A stretch of 45,119 bases of DNA from an uncultured bacterium (GTDB lineage Bacteria > Actinomycetota > Coriobacteriia > Coriobacteriales > Coriobacteriaceae), in the NCBI GenBank assembly GCA_905214905.1, contig CAJMNK010000009.1, positions 1-45,119 of the forward strand, read 5' to 3'. Below are positions 13,701 through 22,146 of this stretch, in pieces (within the stretch, counting starts at the first letter, position 1; each line of letters begins with the position of its first letter). The translations under genes were made by a program, and so were the position numbers. The notes beneath the pieces were generated by a model. That model saw nothing but the letters and a program-made list of their open reading frames with translations, made no database searches and was not told where the DNA came from.

Positions 13701-15164
13701 ATGAGCGAGTACGATTCCCAGCGTCCCCAGGATGCGGGCAACGCCGGCGAGACCCAGCAGCAGCCGCGCGTGCAGGTGGAGTCGACGCCTGCCGATGGCA
13801 GTAACATTCCTTACGTGCAGGCCTACGACACGCAGACCGGAAAGCCGCTGGGCAGCCAGCAGGTTGTAAACAAGCACACCGTGGTCAAGACTAAGACCAA
13901 AAAGCTGCCGATCTTTATTACGGCGCTCGCCGGCTGTGCATGCGGCGCCCTGCTGGTCATTGCGCTCATTATGAGTGGCACGCTCAACATTGGCAGCGGA
14001 AAGAATGCCGTGACGGCGGGTGCTTCGGGTTCATCGACGCAAAAGATTACGATCGACTCCGAGGACACCACGCTGGCCGAGGCCGTCTCTGCCAAGGCGC
14101 TGCCCTCCGTGGTTTCCATTACCGCCACTTCGAGCGGCGGCCAGAATGGCTCGCTTTCGCAGTCTGCCGACGAGTCGGACGGCTCGGGCAGCGTCGGTTC
14201 GGGCGTTGTGCTCGATACCGAGGGCCACATCCTCACCAACAACCACGTGGTCGATGGCTATGACCAGTACGTGGTGACCATGGACGACGGCACCACCTAC
14301 GAGGCCGAGTTCGTGGGCAACGATGCTTCGAGCGACCTAGCCGTCATCAAGCTCAAGGATGCTGACGCCTCTAAGCTCACGCCGATCGAGATCGGCGACT
14401 CTTCCAAGCTCAACGTGGGCGAGTGGGTCATGGCGATCGGCTCGCCGTTCGGCAACGAGCAGTCTGTCTCCACGGGTATCGTGTCGGCGCTGTATCGCTC
14501 CACGGCCATGAGCTCTACCAACGGTAACACCATCTATGCCAACATGATCCAGACCGATGCCGCCATCAACCCGGGCAACTCCGGCGGCGCGCTCGTTAAC
14601 GACAACGGTGAGCTGGTGGGTATCAACTCGCTCATCGAGAGCTACTCGGGCTCCAGCTCGGGCGTGGGCTTTGCCATTCCCGTTAACTATGCCAAGAACA
14701 TTGCCGACCAGATCATCGACGGCAAGACGCCGGTTCATCCGTACCTGGGCGCCACGCTTTCGAGCGTCAACGCGCTCAATGCTCGCACTAACAAGCTGAG
14801 CACCGATAGCGGCGCGTACGTGGCAAGCGTCGTCGAGGACGGTCCTGCCGCCAAGGCCGGCATCCAAGAGGGCGATGTCATTACCAAGCTGGGCGACGAT
14901 GAGATTTCGAGCGCCGATGGCCTGATCATCGCGCTGCGCAGCCACGAGGTGGGCGAGAAGGTCGAGATCACGCTCATGCGCGGCAAGGAAGAGAAGAAGG
15001 TTACCGTCGAGCTGGGCTCCGACGAGGAGCTGCAGAACCAGCAGCAGGACGACAGCGCGACCGACACCGGCAACGGCGGTATTACCGACGAACAGCTGCG
15101 CCAGTACCTGGAGGAGCTGCTGGGCCAGCAGGGCCAGGGTCAAGGCTACGGTCAGGGTTACTAG
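13701..15164 (+). CDS. HtrA/DegP-like membrane-anchored serine protease with PDZ domain
   Basis: This 487-aa surface quality-control protease has a cytoplasmic N-terminal tail (1-65), one membrane segment (about 68-92: PIFITALAGCACGALLVIALI), a trypsin-like domain, and one PDZ domain (about 345-440). The catalytic triad is visible as His in ILTNNHVVDG (about 182), Asp in ASSDLAVIKL (about 212) and Ser in NPGNSGGALV (about 294). The protein ends in a low-complexity GQGQGYGQGY tail, unusual for the family. ATG 13701 has AAAGGA upstream. It is a stand-alone gene bounded by hairpins on both sides; HtrA proteins in Gram-positives can also process secreted surface proteins such as the pilins encoded later. 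Confidence 0.92.
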   Translation: MSEYDSQRPQDAGNAGETQQQPRVQVESTPADGSNIPYVQAYDTQTGKPLGSQQVVNKHTVVKTKTKKLPIFITALAGCACGALLVIALIMSGTLNIGSGKNAVTAGASGSSTQKITIDSEDTTLAEAVSAKALPSVVSITATSSGGQNGSLSQSADESDGSGSVGSGVVLDTEGHILTNNHVVDGYDQYVVTMDDGTTYEAEFVGNDASSDLAVIKLKDADASKLTPIEIGDSSKLNVGEWVMAIGSPFGNEQSVSTGIVSALYRSTAMSSTNGNTIYANMIQTDAAINPGNSGGALVNDNGELVGINSLIESYSGSSSGVGFAIPVNYAKNIADQIIDGKTPVHPYLGATLSSVNALNARTNKLSTDSGAYVASVVEDGPAAKAGIQEGDVITKLGDDEISSADGLIIALRSHEVGEKVEITLMRGKEEKKVTVELGSDEELQNQQQDDSATDTGNGGITDEQLRQYLEELLGQQGQGQGYGQGY

Positions 15165-15194
15165 CGAGCCGTTTCGCACATATCGAGGCCAGGG

Positions 15195-15228
15195 GGGCTG
15201 TCCCATCAACGTGGGACAGCCCTTTTTT
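15195..15228 (+). terminator. Strong intrinsic terminator of htrA
   Basis: GGGCTGTCCCA (15195-15205) and TGGGACAGCCC (15212-15222) form a perfect 11-bp stem, 6-nt loop, followed by T6. Confidence 0.92.
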
Positions 15229-15233
15229 CTTAT

Positions 15234-15264
15234 TGATCCGTTGGGGACGGAGGAAAACGGATCA
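15234..15264 (-). repeat. Palindromic repeat family C, copy 1
   Basis: TGATCCGTT (15234-15242) and AACGGATCA (15256-15264) are perfect 9-bp arms. On the minus strand the 30-bp core matches 22086-22115 at 26 or 27 positions. The remainder of 15265-15411, before ligA, has no gene. Confidence 0.65.
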
Positions 15265-15411
15265 TTTGGAACTGACCGGGGCATGGTTTGATCGCGCGAT
15301 CCACCCCAGTCTGGCGGCTGCCGATTCGGTGCGGTTCGAGACCGCTATTCGGCCTCATTGCGACCGGTGGTACTCTAGTATCCGTTTGAAATCGAGCGAA
15401 GGAGTGCCGCT

Positions 15412-17640
15412 ATGGAGCAATCGAGCCTGTTTGGTGACGGCGTGGACATCGATACCGAAACGCCCGCGAGCACGGATACCGCCGTACCGGCCGATGCCCG
15501 TGCCCAGGCGGCAGCGCGTGCGGCCGAGCTGCGCCACGAGCTCGATTACCACGCCTATCGCTACTACATGCTCGATGCGCCCGAGATCACGGACGCCGCC
15601 TTTGACAAGATGCTCGTTGAGCTGCAGGAAATTGAGGCCACCTACCCCGACCTGGTGACGCCCGACAGCTATACCCAGCGCGTGGGCGGGTACGTGAGCG
15701 AGCAGTTTACGCCGGTCACGCATATGGCGCGCATGTATTCCATGGACGATGCCATGGATCTGGACGAACTCGACGCGTGGCTCCAGCGCACCGAGGATGC
15801 GCTCGGTGCCGGCAGCGTCACCTATACCTGCGAGCTTAAGATCGACGGCCTGGGCGTGGCGCTTACCTACCAAAACGGCACCTTCGTACGCGCAGCCACA
15901 CGCGGCGATGGCACCACGGGCGAGGACGTGTCGCTCAACGTCCGTACCATCAAGGATGTGCCCATGCACCTGTCCGAGCCGGCGCTCGCCCACATGGGCG
16001 CCGACCGCGAGCGCACCATCGAGGTCCGTGGCGAGGTCTATATGCCCAAGGGCAGCTTTGTGCGCCTGAACGACGAGGCCGATGCCGAGGGGCGCGACCC
16101 CTTCGCCAACCCGCGCAACGCTGCCGCCGGCAGCCTGCGCCAAAAGGACCCCAAGGTCACGGCGCGCCGCGATCTCGCTACCTTTATCTATGCCATCGCC
16201 GATACCGATCCGCTGCACGTCCACAGCCAGCGCGAGTTCCTCGATTGGCTGCGTAGCGCCGGCTTTAGCGTCAACCCTAACGTGGCTCGCTGTGCCACAC
16301 CCGCCGAGGTCCACGAGTTCTGTGCCCAGGCGCTCGAACACCGCGGTGACCTGGACTACGACATCGACGGCGTGGTCGTAAAGGTCGACAGCTTCCAGCA
16401 GCAGCTCGACCTGGGCTTTACCGCCCGCGCACCGCGCTGGGCCATCGCCTTTAAGTTCCCGCCCGAGGAAAAGCAGACCGTCCTGCGCGAGATTCGCATC
16501 CAGGTGGGCCGCACCGGTGTGCTCACACCGGTCGCCGAGTTCGACCCGGTGACGGTTGCCGGCTCCACCATCGCGCGCGCCACGCTGCACAACATCGACG
16601 AGATCCGTCGCAAAAACGTGCGCGAGGGCGACACTATCATCGTGCACAAGGCGGGCGACGTGATTCCCGAGGTCGTAGGTCCGGTGCTCGATAAACGCCC
16701 GGCCGATTCGGTCGACTGGCACATGCCCGAGGTCTGCCCCGTGTGCGGTAGCCCCGTGGTCCACGAGGATGGCGAGGTTGCCTACCGCTGCGTGTCCATC
16801 GACTGTCCCGCACAGCTCAAGGAGCGCCTGCTTCACTGGGTAAGCCGCGGCTGCATGGACGTCGACGGCCTGGGCGACGAGATCGTCGACAAGATGATCG
16901 CTGCCGGCCTGATCCACGATGTCGCGGACTTCTACCAGCTCACGGTCGACGACATCGCAGGCCTGGACACAGGGCGCGTGTACGCTAGCTCCAACAGCAA
17001 AAAGGGCGTCAAGAAGGGCGACCCCATCCCGGTGGGCCTCAAGACGGCCGAGAAAATCATCGCCGAGCTCAACAAGTCCAAGAGCCAGCCGCTCGGTCGC
17101 GTGCTGTTTGCCCTGGGCATCCGCCACGTGGGCAAGAGCGTGGGCGAGGTCATCGCCGAGCGATTCCTGTCGATTGATAAGCTCATCTTGGCGAGTGAAG
17201 AGGACATCGCCGAGTGCGAGGGCATCGGTCCCAAGATTGCGGCGAGCGTCAAGCAGTTCCTGGCCGTGCCCGAAAACCTTGCCGTGCTGGAGCGTTTGCG
17301 CCAGGCGGGTCTGTCGCTCGAGGTCGACTTGGGCGCCGCGCATGCACAAGCCGCAGCCGACGCGGGCGTGGCGGGCGAGCTCGCCGATGCACAACCGCTC
17401 GCGGGTCTGACCTTCGTGCTCACCGGCACGCTCGTCAACCGCACCCGCGACGAGGCAGGCGCGGCGCTCAAGGTGCTCGGCGCCAAGGTTTCGGGCAGTG
17501 TTTCAAAGAAGACGAACTATCTGGTCGCCGGCCCCAAGGCGGGTTCCAAGCTCACCAAGGCCGAGCAGTTGGGTGTGCCCGTGCTGGACGAGGATGCGCT
17601 CGAGCGGATCTTGGCTACTGGCGAGGTGCCGGAGGCGTAA
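15412..17640 (+). CDS. ligA: NAD+-dependent DNA ligase LigA
   Basis: This 742-aa ligase seals nicks in replication and repair. Domains in order are: Ia (HELDYHAYRYYMLDAPEITDAAFD), the adenylation domain with the nucleotidylated Lys143 in CELKIDGLG, an OB fold (GRTGVLTPVAEFDPV), a four-cysteine zinc finger (CPVC...C...C, about residues 442-464), helix-hairpin-helix repeats (LGDEIVDKMI, CEGIGPKIAASV) and a C-terminal BRCT domain (about 660-740, LAGLTFVLTGTL). It is longer than the usual 670 aa mainly because of an N-terminal acidic extension of about 40 residues and an insertion near 525-540 (SNSKKGVKKGDP). The start follows GAAGGAG. The next small ORF overlaps its stop codon. Confidence 0.97.
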   Translation: MEQSSLFGDGVDIDTETPASTDTAVPADARAQAAARAAELRHELDYHAYRYYMLDAPEITDAAFDKMLVELQEIEATYPDLVTPDSYTQRVGGYVSEQFTPVTHMARMYSMDDAMDLDELDAWLQRTEDALGAGSVTYTCELKIDGLGVALTYQNGTFVRAATRGDGTTGEDVSLNVRTIKDVPMHLSEPALAHMGADRERTIEVRGEVYMPKGSFVRLNDEADAEGRDPFANPRNAAAGSLRQKDPKVTARRDLATFIYAIADTDPLHVHSQREFLDWLRSAGFSVNPNVARCATPAEVHEFCAQALEHRGDLDYDIDGVVVKVDSFQQQLDLGFTARAPRWAIAFKFPPEEKQTVLREIRIQVGRTGVLTPVAEFDPVTVAGSTIARATLHNIDEIRRKNVREGDTIIVHKAGDVIPEVVGPVLDKRPADSVDWHMPEVCPVCGSPVVHEDGEVAYRCVSIDCPAQLKERLLHWVSRGCMDVDGLGDEIVDKMIAAGLIHDVADFYQLTVDDIAGLDTGRVYASSNSKKGVKKGDPIPVGLKTAEKIIAELNKSKSQPLGRVLFALGIRHVGKSVGEVIAERFLSIDKLILASEEDIAECEGIGPKIAASVKQFLAVPENLAVLERLRQAGLSLEVDLGAAHAQAAADAGVAGELADAQPLAGLTFVLTGTLVNRTRDEAGAALKVLGAKVSGSVSKKTNYLVAGPKAGSKLTKAEQLGVPVLDEDALERILATGEVPEA

Positions 17641-17819
17641 TGGATATCGAGAATCGCAATTGCTCGCAGGCGGAAGGGCGCGCGAGGCATTCCCAAGTGC
17701 AGGCAAAAGAGCGCTTAATGATGCGAATTTGCGTTGCCGAGCGCGAGCGCGCGGCGGGTGCATCTCGCGATGCCTTTGAGGCGTTGACCGAGTTTGAGGC
17801 GAGGCTCGGTCTAGCCTAG
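17640..17819 (+). CDS. Small conserved-looking ORF translationally coupled to ligA
   Basis: The 59-aa frame starts at the ATG of TAATG, sharing one base with the ligA stop, which is a typical coupling arrangement. The product is Arg/Glu/Ala-rich and probably helical (GRARHSQVQAKERLMM, ERERAAGASRDAFEALTEFEAR), without a signal peptide. It ends 9 bp inside the 3' end of the convergent MerR gene. I recognise no family; a spurious frame is possible. Confidence 0.45.
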   Translation: MDIENRNCSQAEGRARHSQVQAKERLMMRICVAERERAAGASRDAFEALTEFEARLGLA

Positions 17820-18656
17820 AGAGACCGGCACCGTGATCTGCGTCACGTAGGTTGCTGGGTCGTCGCTGATGATGTCGTCGATGAGGGCGATTTCGCGCGA
17901 GGGACCGGCGGGGGACAGGTCGCGCTCGTGCATGTAATCGAGTAAGCGCTCATAGCGCGGGGCCGCCTGACCGTGCGTGCCGCGGAAGCTGACCGTCAGA
18001 CACCGCGCGGCGGGACGTACTTCGACATCGCCCAGGTAATCGTCCGTGTCATCCAGCAGCAGAAAAACCTCGTCGTAGCCATCAAAGTCGCCGGCGGCAA
18101 GGCGTTCGGGCGCGATCCCGACGCCCAAGTTGCCCAGAAAGACAAAGGTCTCGTGCTGACCCTTCTGCAGCTGACGAATCTGCCATTCCAGCGCATATGC
18201 GTCGGTAGGGTTGACGCGTTCGCTCAGCACGGCGCAGTGAAGCTCGGGCGCATCGATTGTGCAAATGGTATCGAGCTCGGTGTTTAGGGCATCGTGCAGC
18301 AGGGCAAGTCGGTTATCGATCTTGCGCGACACGCGCTCCAGCTCGCTGCGCTTGCGCTCGATGAGCTCCTGCTGCTGAGCCAGCTGCCGCTGCATGAGGT
18401 TCACATCGCGCGTTGTCACAAACTCGCGGATTTGTGCGAGCGGCAAGTTGAGAACACGCAGGTGGCTGATGGTGTTGAGGGTGGAGAGCTGCCGCGATCC
18501 GTAGTAGCGGTACCCACTCGTCGGATCGACATATGCCGGTTCCAATAGCCCCATCTGTTCGTAATGGCGCAGTGTGCCCACGCTCAAATTGAGCAAGCGC
18601 GCCACCTCGCCAATGCGGAGCAGGCCCTCGGTGTGTTCGCTTGGCATGTCGGTCAC
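17811..18656 (-). CDS. MerR-family regulator with GyrI-like effector domain
   Basis: The 281-aa protein has a MerR DNA-binding domain (residues about 12-80: LRIGEVARLLNLSVGTLRHYEQMGLLEPAYVD, SGYRYYGSRQLSTLNTI), a long dimerisation helix (about 88-125, rich in Glu/Arg/Gln) and a C-terminal GyrI/BmrR-like ligand-binding domain (about 130-281). This resembles BmrR-type multidrug sensors. GTG at 18656 is chosen because AAAGGAG lies 7 nt before it; the ATG 9 nt later is too far. It lies 54 bp after the MATE gene on the same strand, so it is probably co-transcribed with the pump it controls. The operator at 20108-20122 fits this. Confidence 0.87.
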   Translation of the reverse strand: MTDMPSEHTEGLLRIGEVARLLNLSVGTLRHYEQMGLLEPAYVDPTSGYRYYGSRQLSTLNTISHLRVLNLPLAQIREFVTTRDVNLMQRQLAQQQELIERKRSELERVSRKIDNRLALLHDALNTELDTICTIDAPELHCAVLSERVNPTDAYALEWQIRQLQKGQHETFVFLGNLGVGIAPERLAAGDFDGYDEVFLLLDDTDDYLGDVEVRPAARCLTVSFRGTHGQAAPRYERLLDYMHERDLSPAGPSREIALIDDIISDDPATYVTQITVPVSLG

Positions 18657-18710
18657 AGGACCGCTCCTTTCGGTAAAACAGGGGAGAGGCGCTAGGCCTG
18701 CGTTGCCCCG

Positions 18711-20057
18711 CTACGCCATCAGCTTGTCAAAAGTTCCGCGGCGGTTGAGCACGGTAAATGCAATCACGCAGATGGCCGCCGACAGAATCGACCCGCACGG
18801 CGAGGCGATACCCATGGGGAACAGCGTGTCGGAATAGGCGTTCGACAGCAGCCATGCGCCGGGTACGCGAATGAGCGCCACGGCCAGCACGTTGTGCGCA
18901 AAGCCGATGTAGCTCTTGCCGTATGCAGCGAAAAAGCCGCTAAAGCAAATGTGGATGCCGGCAAAAATCGCGTCGAAAATATAGCTGCGCATATAGCCGG
19001 TGCCGGCGGCGACCACCGCGGGGTCCTTGGCAAAAAAGCCGATAAACGCCGGCGCCACCAGCCACATCAGCACCGTGATCAGGCAGCCGTACACCACCGA
19101 GATGGTCATGGCATCCTTGAGCACCTGGCGCGCGCGGTCGCCCTTGCCTGCGCCGGCGTTTTGCGCCGTGAGCGCGCTGACGGTAGCGCCCATGGAACTC
19201 GGCACGATAAACAAAAAGCTGATCATCTTTTCGACCAAGCCTACGGCGGCGGCATCAACCAGGCCGCGGTGGTTGGCGATGACGGTGATGAACATAAACG
19301 CCACCTGGATGCAGCCGTCCTGCACGGCTACGGGCACGCCGATCTTAAGGATGCTGCCGAGCACCTCGGGCTGGGGGCGTAGGTCGCTGCGCTTGAGGTG
19401 AATGTGCGTACGGCGGCTCTTGAGCCACACGAGCGCGAGAGCCACGCTCGCCGTCTGCGCGATGACTGTGCCGAGTGCCGCGCCTACGGGGCCGAGCCCC
19501 ATGTGGCCGATAAACAGAAAGTCGAGCGCGATGTTGATGATGCATGCCACGCCAATCACGTACATGGGCGAGCGCGAATCGCCTAGGCCGCGAAAGATGG
19601 CCGAGAGGATGTTGTACGCGGCGATAAAGGGAATGCCGATAAAGCAAATGCGCAGGTAGGCGGCGGTGCCTTCGACCGCCTCGGCCGGCGTGCCAATGAG
19701 TGCCACAATCTGCGGGCACAGTGCGAGCAAGGCAGCGGCCAGCACCACCGAGACACCCATAAACAGCGTGATGGTGTTGCCGATGGCGGTCTCGGCGCGG
19801 TCGAAGCGGCGCGAACCCACGGCGTGGCCGACGATGACCGTCGTTCCCATGGCCAGGCCCACGAGCGTCACGGTAATGATATAGAGCGTCTGCGCGCCGT
19901 TGCCCACGGCGGTGATGCCGGCGGCGCCGCTAAACTGCCCCATCATGTACAGGTCGGCCATGCCGTAGAGCATCTGCAAAAAGTACGAGAGCATATAGGG
20001 CAGGGCAAAGACCGCGATGGTCTTAAGGACATTGCCGCGTGTGAGGTCGTGTTCCAT
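18711..20057 (-). CDS. MATE-family multidrug efflux transporter
   Basis: This 448-aa inner-membrane antiporter has twelve predicted membrane helices in two MatE repeats. Typical segments are LPYMLSYFLQMLYGMADLYMMGQ, GLAMGTTVIVGHAVGSRRFDRAE, AIFRGLGDSRSPMYVIG and, in the second half, PSSMGATVSALTAQNAGAGKGDRAR. Family members export cationic drugs using H+ or Na+. The substrate is not readable. The upstream promoter has a 19-bp spacer with a MerR-type dyad, and the MerR gene follows it in the same direction, which argues for drug-induced expression. The ribosome site is weak. Confidence 0.92.
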   Translation of the reverse strand: MEHDLTRGNVLKTIAVFALPYMLSYFLQMLYGMADLYMMGQFSGAAGITAVGNGAQTLYIITVTLVGLAMGTTVIVGHAVGSRRFDRAETAIGNTITLFMGVSVVLAAALLALCPQIVALIGTPAEAVEGTAAYLRICFIGIPFIAAYNILSAIFRGLGDSRSPMYVIGVACIINIALDFLFIGHMGLGPVGAALGTVIAQTASVALALVWLKSRRTHIHLKRSDLRPQPEVLGSILKIGVPVAVQDGCIQVAFMFITVIANHRGLVDAAAVGLVEKMISFLFIVPSSMGATVSALTAQNAGAGKGDRARQVLKDAMTISVVYGCLITVLMWLVAPAFIGFFAKDPAVVAAGTGYMRSYIFDAIFAGIHICFSGFFAAYGKSYIGFAHNVLAVALIRVPGAWLLSNAYSDTLFPMGIASPCGSILSAAICVIAFTVLNRRGTFDKLMA

Positions 20058-20097
20058 GGGCGGGGCTTTCTGGCTTGGTCTGTTTACGTACCAGTGT

Positions 20098-20128
20098 AGT
20101 GAAAACCCTACAACGATTGTAGAGTCAA
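20098..20128 (-). promoter_or_regulatory. MerR-type promoter/operator of the MATE-merR operon
   Basis: On the minus strand TTGACT (20123-20128) and TTCACT (20098-20103) are separated by a 19-bp spacer, the overlong spacing typical of MerR-activated promoters. The spacer carries the dyad CTACAA-TCG-TTGTAG (20108-20122). Assignment to the adjacent MerR protein is inference with a good structural match. Confidence 0.75.
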
Positions 20129-20316
20129 GGTTTGTGTTGGCGGCGGGGCGAAAAAGTCACGCTCGCGTTCATTTCCAATTGAATACAGGGGCGCGTCCTG
20201 TGAGCATGGCGTCTGCACTAGCCTTACAGAAATCGATTTCGGAACACTTGACACCGCTGCACGGCGCGCCATAATACGTGGGTTTGCGAACAACGTTTGA
20301 TGGGGGATGAACCTGC

Positions 20317-22146
20317 GTGCGCAATCTCAAGATTTTGTTTTCCTATCTGGGGGCATACCGCCGCGATGCCATGCTCGGCGTGCTCTTTGTGACGGCCGAG
20401 ACGGCGCTCGAGCTGTTTATCCCGGTCATCATGGCAAATATCATCGACGTGGGCGTGCCCGCGGGCGACATCAACTATATGCTGTTGCAGGGCACGTATA
20501 TGTTGATATGCGCTGCATTTTCGCTGGTACTTGGCTTTGGCTATGCGCGCACGTCTGCCCGCGTTGCCTCGGGGCTGGGCGCTAACCTGCGCGAGGCGGA
20601 GTATCGCAAGATTCAGACGCTCGCCTTTGGCAATCTGGACAACTACGATGCCAGCTCGCTCGTCACGCGCGTGACCACCGATATCACCGTCATCCAAAAC
20701 GCCATCGGCAACGGCTTTCGCCCCATGGTGCGCGGCCCCGTGACGCTCATCGTCGGCTTGGTCTATGCGCTGGTGCTGTCGCGTCCGCTCGCCACCGTTT
20801 TCGCGATCATCCTGCCGGTGCTGGCGATCGTGCTGGGCGTTATCACCTATCGCGTCAGTCCGCTCTACCGCCAGCTGCAGACCTCGATGGACCATCTCAA
20901 CGGTGTGGTGCAGGAGGACCTCACCGCCGTGCGCGCCGTCAAGGCGTACGTGCGTGCCGAGCACGAGGAGGCCAAGTTCGACGCCGTCAATACCGAGCTC
21001 GCGCATACGGCGACCAAGACCTTCGGCAACGCCGTGCTCAACCTGCCGGTGTTTCAGCTGTCGATGTACGTGGCGGCGCTTTCCATTCTGTGGATCGGCG
21101 GTCGCATGATCCTTGCCGGCGAGCTCGGCGTGGGCTCGCTCACGGGCTTTATGAGCTATGTGCTGTTGATCATGAACTCGCTCATGATGATCTCCAACGT
21201 GTTTTTGCTGCTCACCCGCGCACTTGCCAGCGTGGAGCGCATCTCGCGGGTGCTCGACGAGCGTTCGCTTATCCAGGCACCCGACGCTGCCACTGCCGTG
21301 CACGGGGTGGCCGACGGAAGCATCGAGTTTCGCGACGTGTCGTTTAAGTACCGCGCGGATGCTGCCGAGGATGTGCTCGAGCATATTGACCTTTGCATTG
21401 AGGCGGGCTCCACGGTGGGCGTGCTCGGCGGCACGGGCTCGGGCAAGAGTTCGCTTGTGCAGCTAATCGCGCGCCTGTACGACGCCACCGAAGGCGCCGT
21501 GCTCGTGGGCGGGCGCGATGTGCGCGATTACGACCTGGCCGCCCTGCGCGACGCCGTGGGTATCGTGCTGCAAAAGAACGTACTGTTTACGGGTACCGTG
21601 CGCGAGAACCTGCAGTGGGGCAATCCACAGGCGTCGGACAATGAGCTCCTCGCGGCTTGTCGCGCGGCGTGCGTGGATGAGTTCCTCGATCGCATCGGCG
21701 GTCTTGACGGCTATCTGGGCCAGGGCGGTGCCGGTGTCTCGGGCGGGCAGAAGCAGCGCCTGTGCATCGCGCGTACGTTGCTCAAGCATCCGCGTGTGCT
21801 CATCTTTGACGATTCGACCAGCGCGGTCGATATGGCGACCGACGCCAAGATCCGCGAGCATATCGCTCAGATTCCCAACACGACGGTGATTGTCATTGCA
21901 CAGCGCATTGCGAGCGTCATGGATGCCGACCGCATTATTGTGTTGGACGACGGCCGTGTCCACGGTGTGGGCACGCACGAGGAGCTGCTGGCGGGCGATA
22001 GCATCTACCAGGAGATTTACGCCTCGCAGATGGAATTTGCAGGGAACGCGGACACCGGCGACGGCTGCGACGATGGCTGCGCGAATGATCCGTTTTCCTG
22101 CGTTCCCAGCGGATCGCCCTTGGAAGGGGGTGAGCGCCATGCCTAA
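20317..22146 (+). CDS. ABC exporter subunit 1 (fused membrane and ATPase domains), degenerate catalytic site
   Basis: The 609-aa protein has six membrane helices (residues about 15-310) and a nucleotide-binding domain (about 335-575) with Walker A GGTGSGKSS (about 370), signature SGGQKQR (about 474), and Walker B VLIFDDSTSAVD (about 493). The usual catalytic Glu after Walker B is Asp, as in the non-canonical half of heterodimeric exporters such as BmrC/BmrD or TM287/288. The GTG start has GGGGG upstream. The last 20 or so codons lie beyond the normal NBD end and consist partly of a family C palindromic repeat (22086-22115). It overlaps the next subunit by 8 bp, so the two form a heterodimer. 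Substrates are unknown; the neighbouring MATE/MerR suggests drugs or lipids. Confidence 0.93.
   Translation: MRNLKILFSYLGAYRRDAMLGVLFVTAETALELFIPVIMANIIDVGVPAGDINYMLLQGTYMLICAAFSLVLGFGYARTSARVASGLGANLREAEYRKIQTLAFGNLDNYDASSLVTRVTTDITVIQNAIGNGFRPMVRGPVTLIVGLVYALVLSRPLATVFAIILPVLAIVLGVITYRVSPLYRQLQTSMDHLNGVVQEDLTAVRAVKAYVRAEHEEAKFDAVNTELAHTATKTFGNAVLNLPVFQLSMYVAALSILWIGGRMILAGELGVGSLTGFMSYVLLIMNSLMMISNVFLLLTRALASVERISRVLDERSLIQAPDAATAVHGVADGSIEFRDVSFKYRADAAEDVLEHIDLCIEAGSTVGVLGGTGSGKSSLVQLIARLYDATEGAVLVGGRDVRDYDLAALRDAVGIVLQKNVLFTGTVRENLQWGNPQASDNELLAACRAACVDEFLDRIGGLDGYLGQGGAGVSGGQKQRLCIARTLLKHPRVLIFDDSTSAVDMATDAKIREHIAQIPNTTVIVIAQRIASVMDADRIIVLDDGRVHGVGTHEELLAGDSIYQEIYASQMEFAGNADTGDGCDDGCANDPFSCVPSGSPLEGGERHA
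22086..22115 (+). repeat. Palindromic repeat family C, copy 2, inside a coding region
   Basis: This 30-bp element matches the intergenic copy at 15234-15264 (opposite strand) with only a few differences. Here it encodes NDPFSCVPSGS in the C-terminal tail of the first ABC subunit. Confidence 0.6.

Noticed and set aside
15355..17394. 679-codon minus-strand frame opposite ligA, and similar long frames opposite the ABC exporter, gatA and gatB
   Set aside because: Shadows of recognised genes, with no ribosome sites or domain content.
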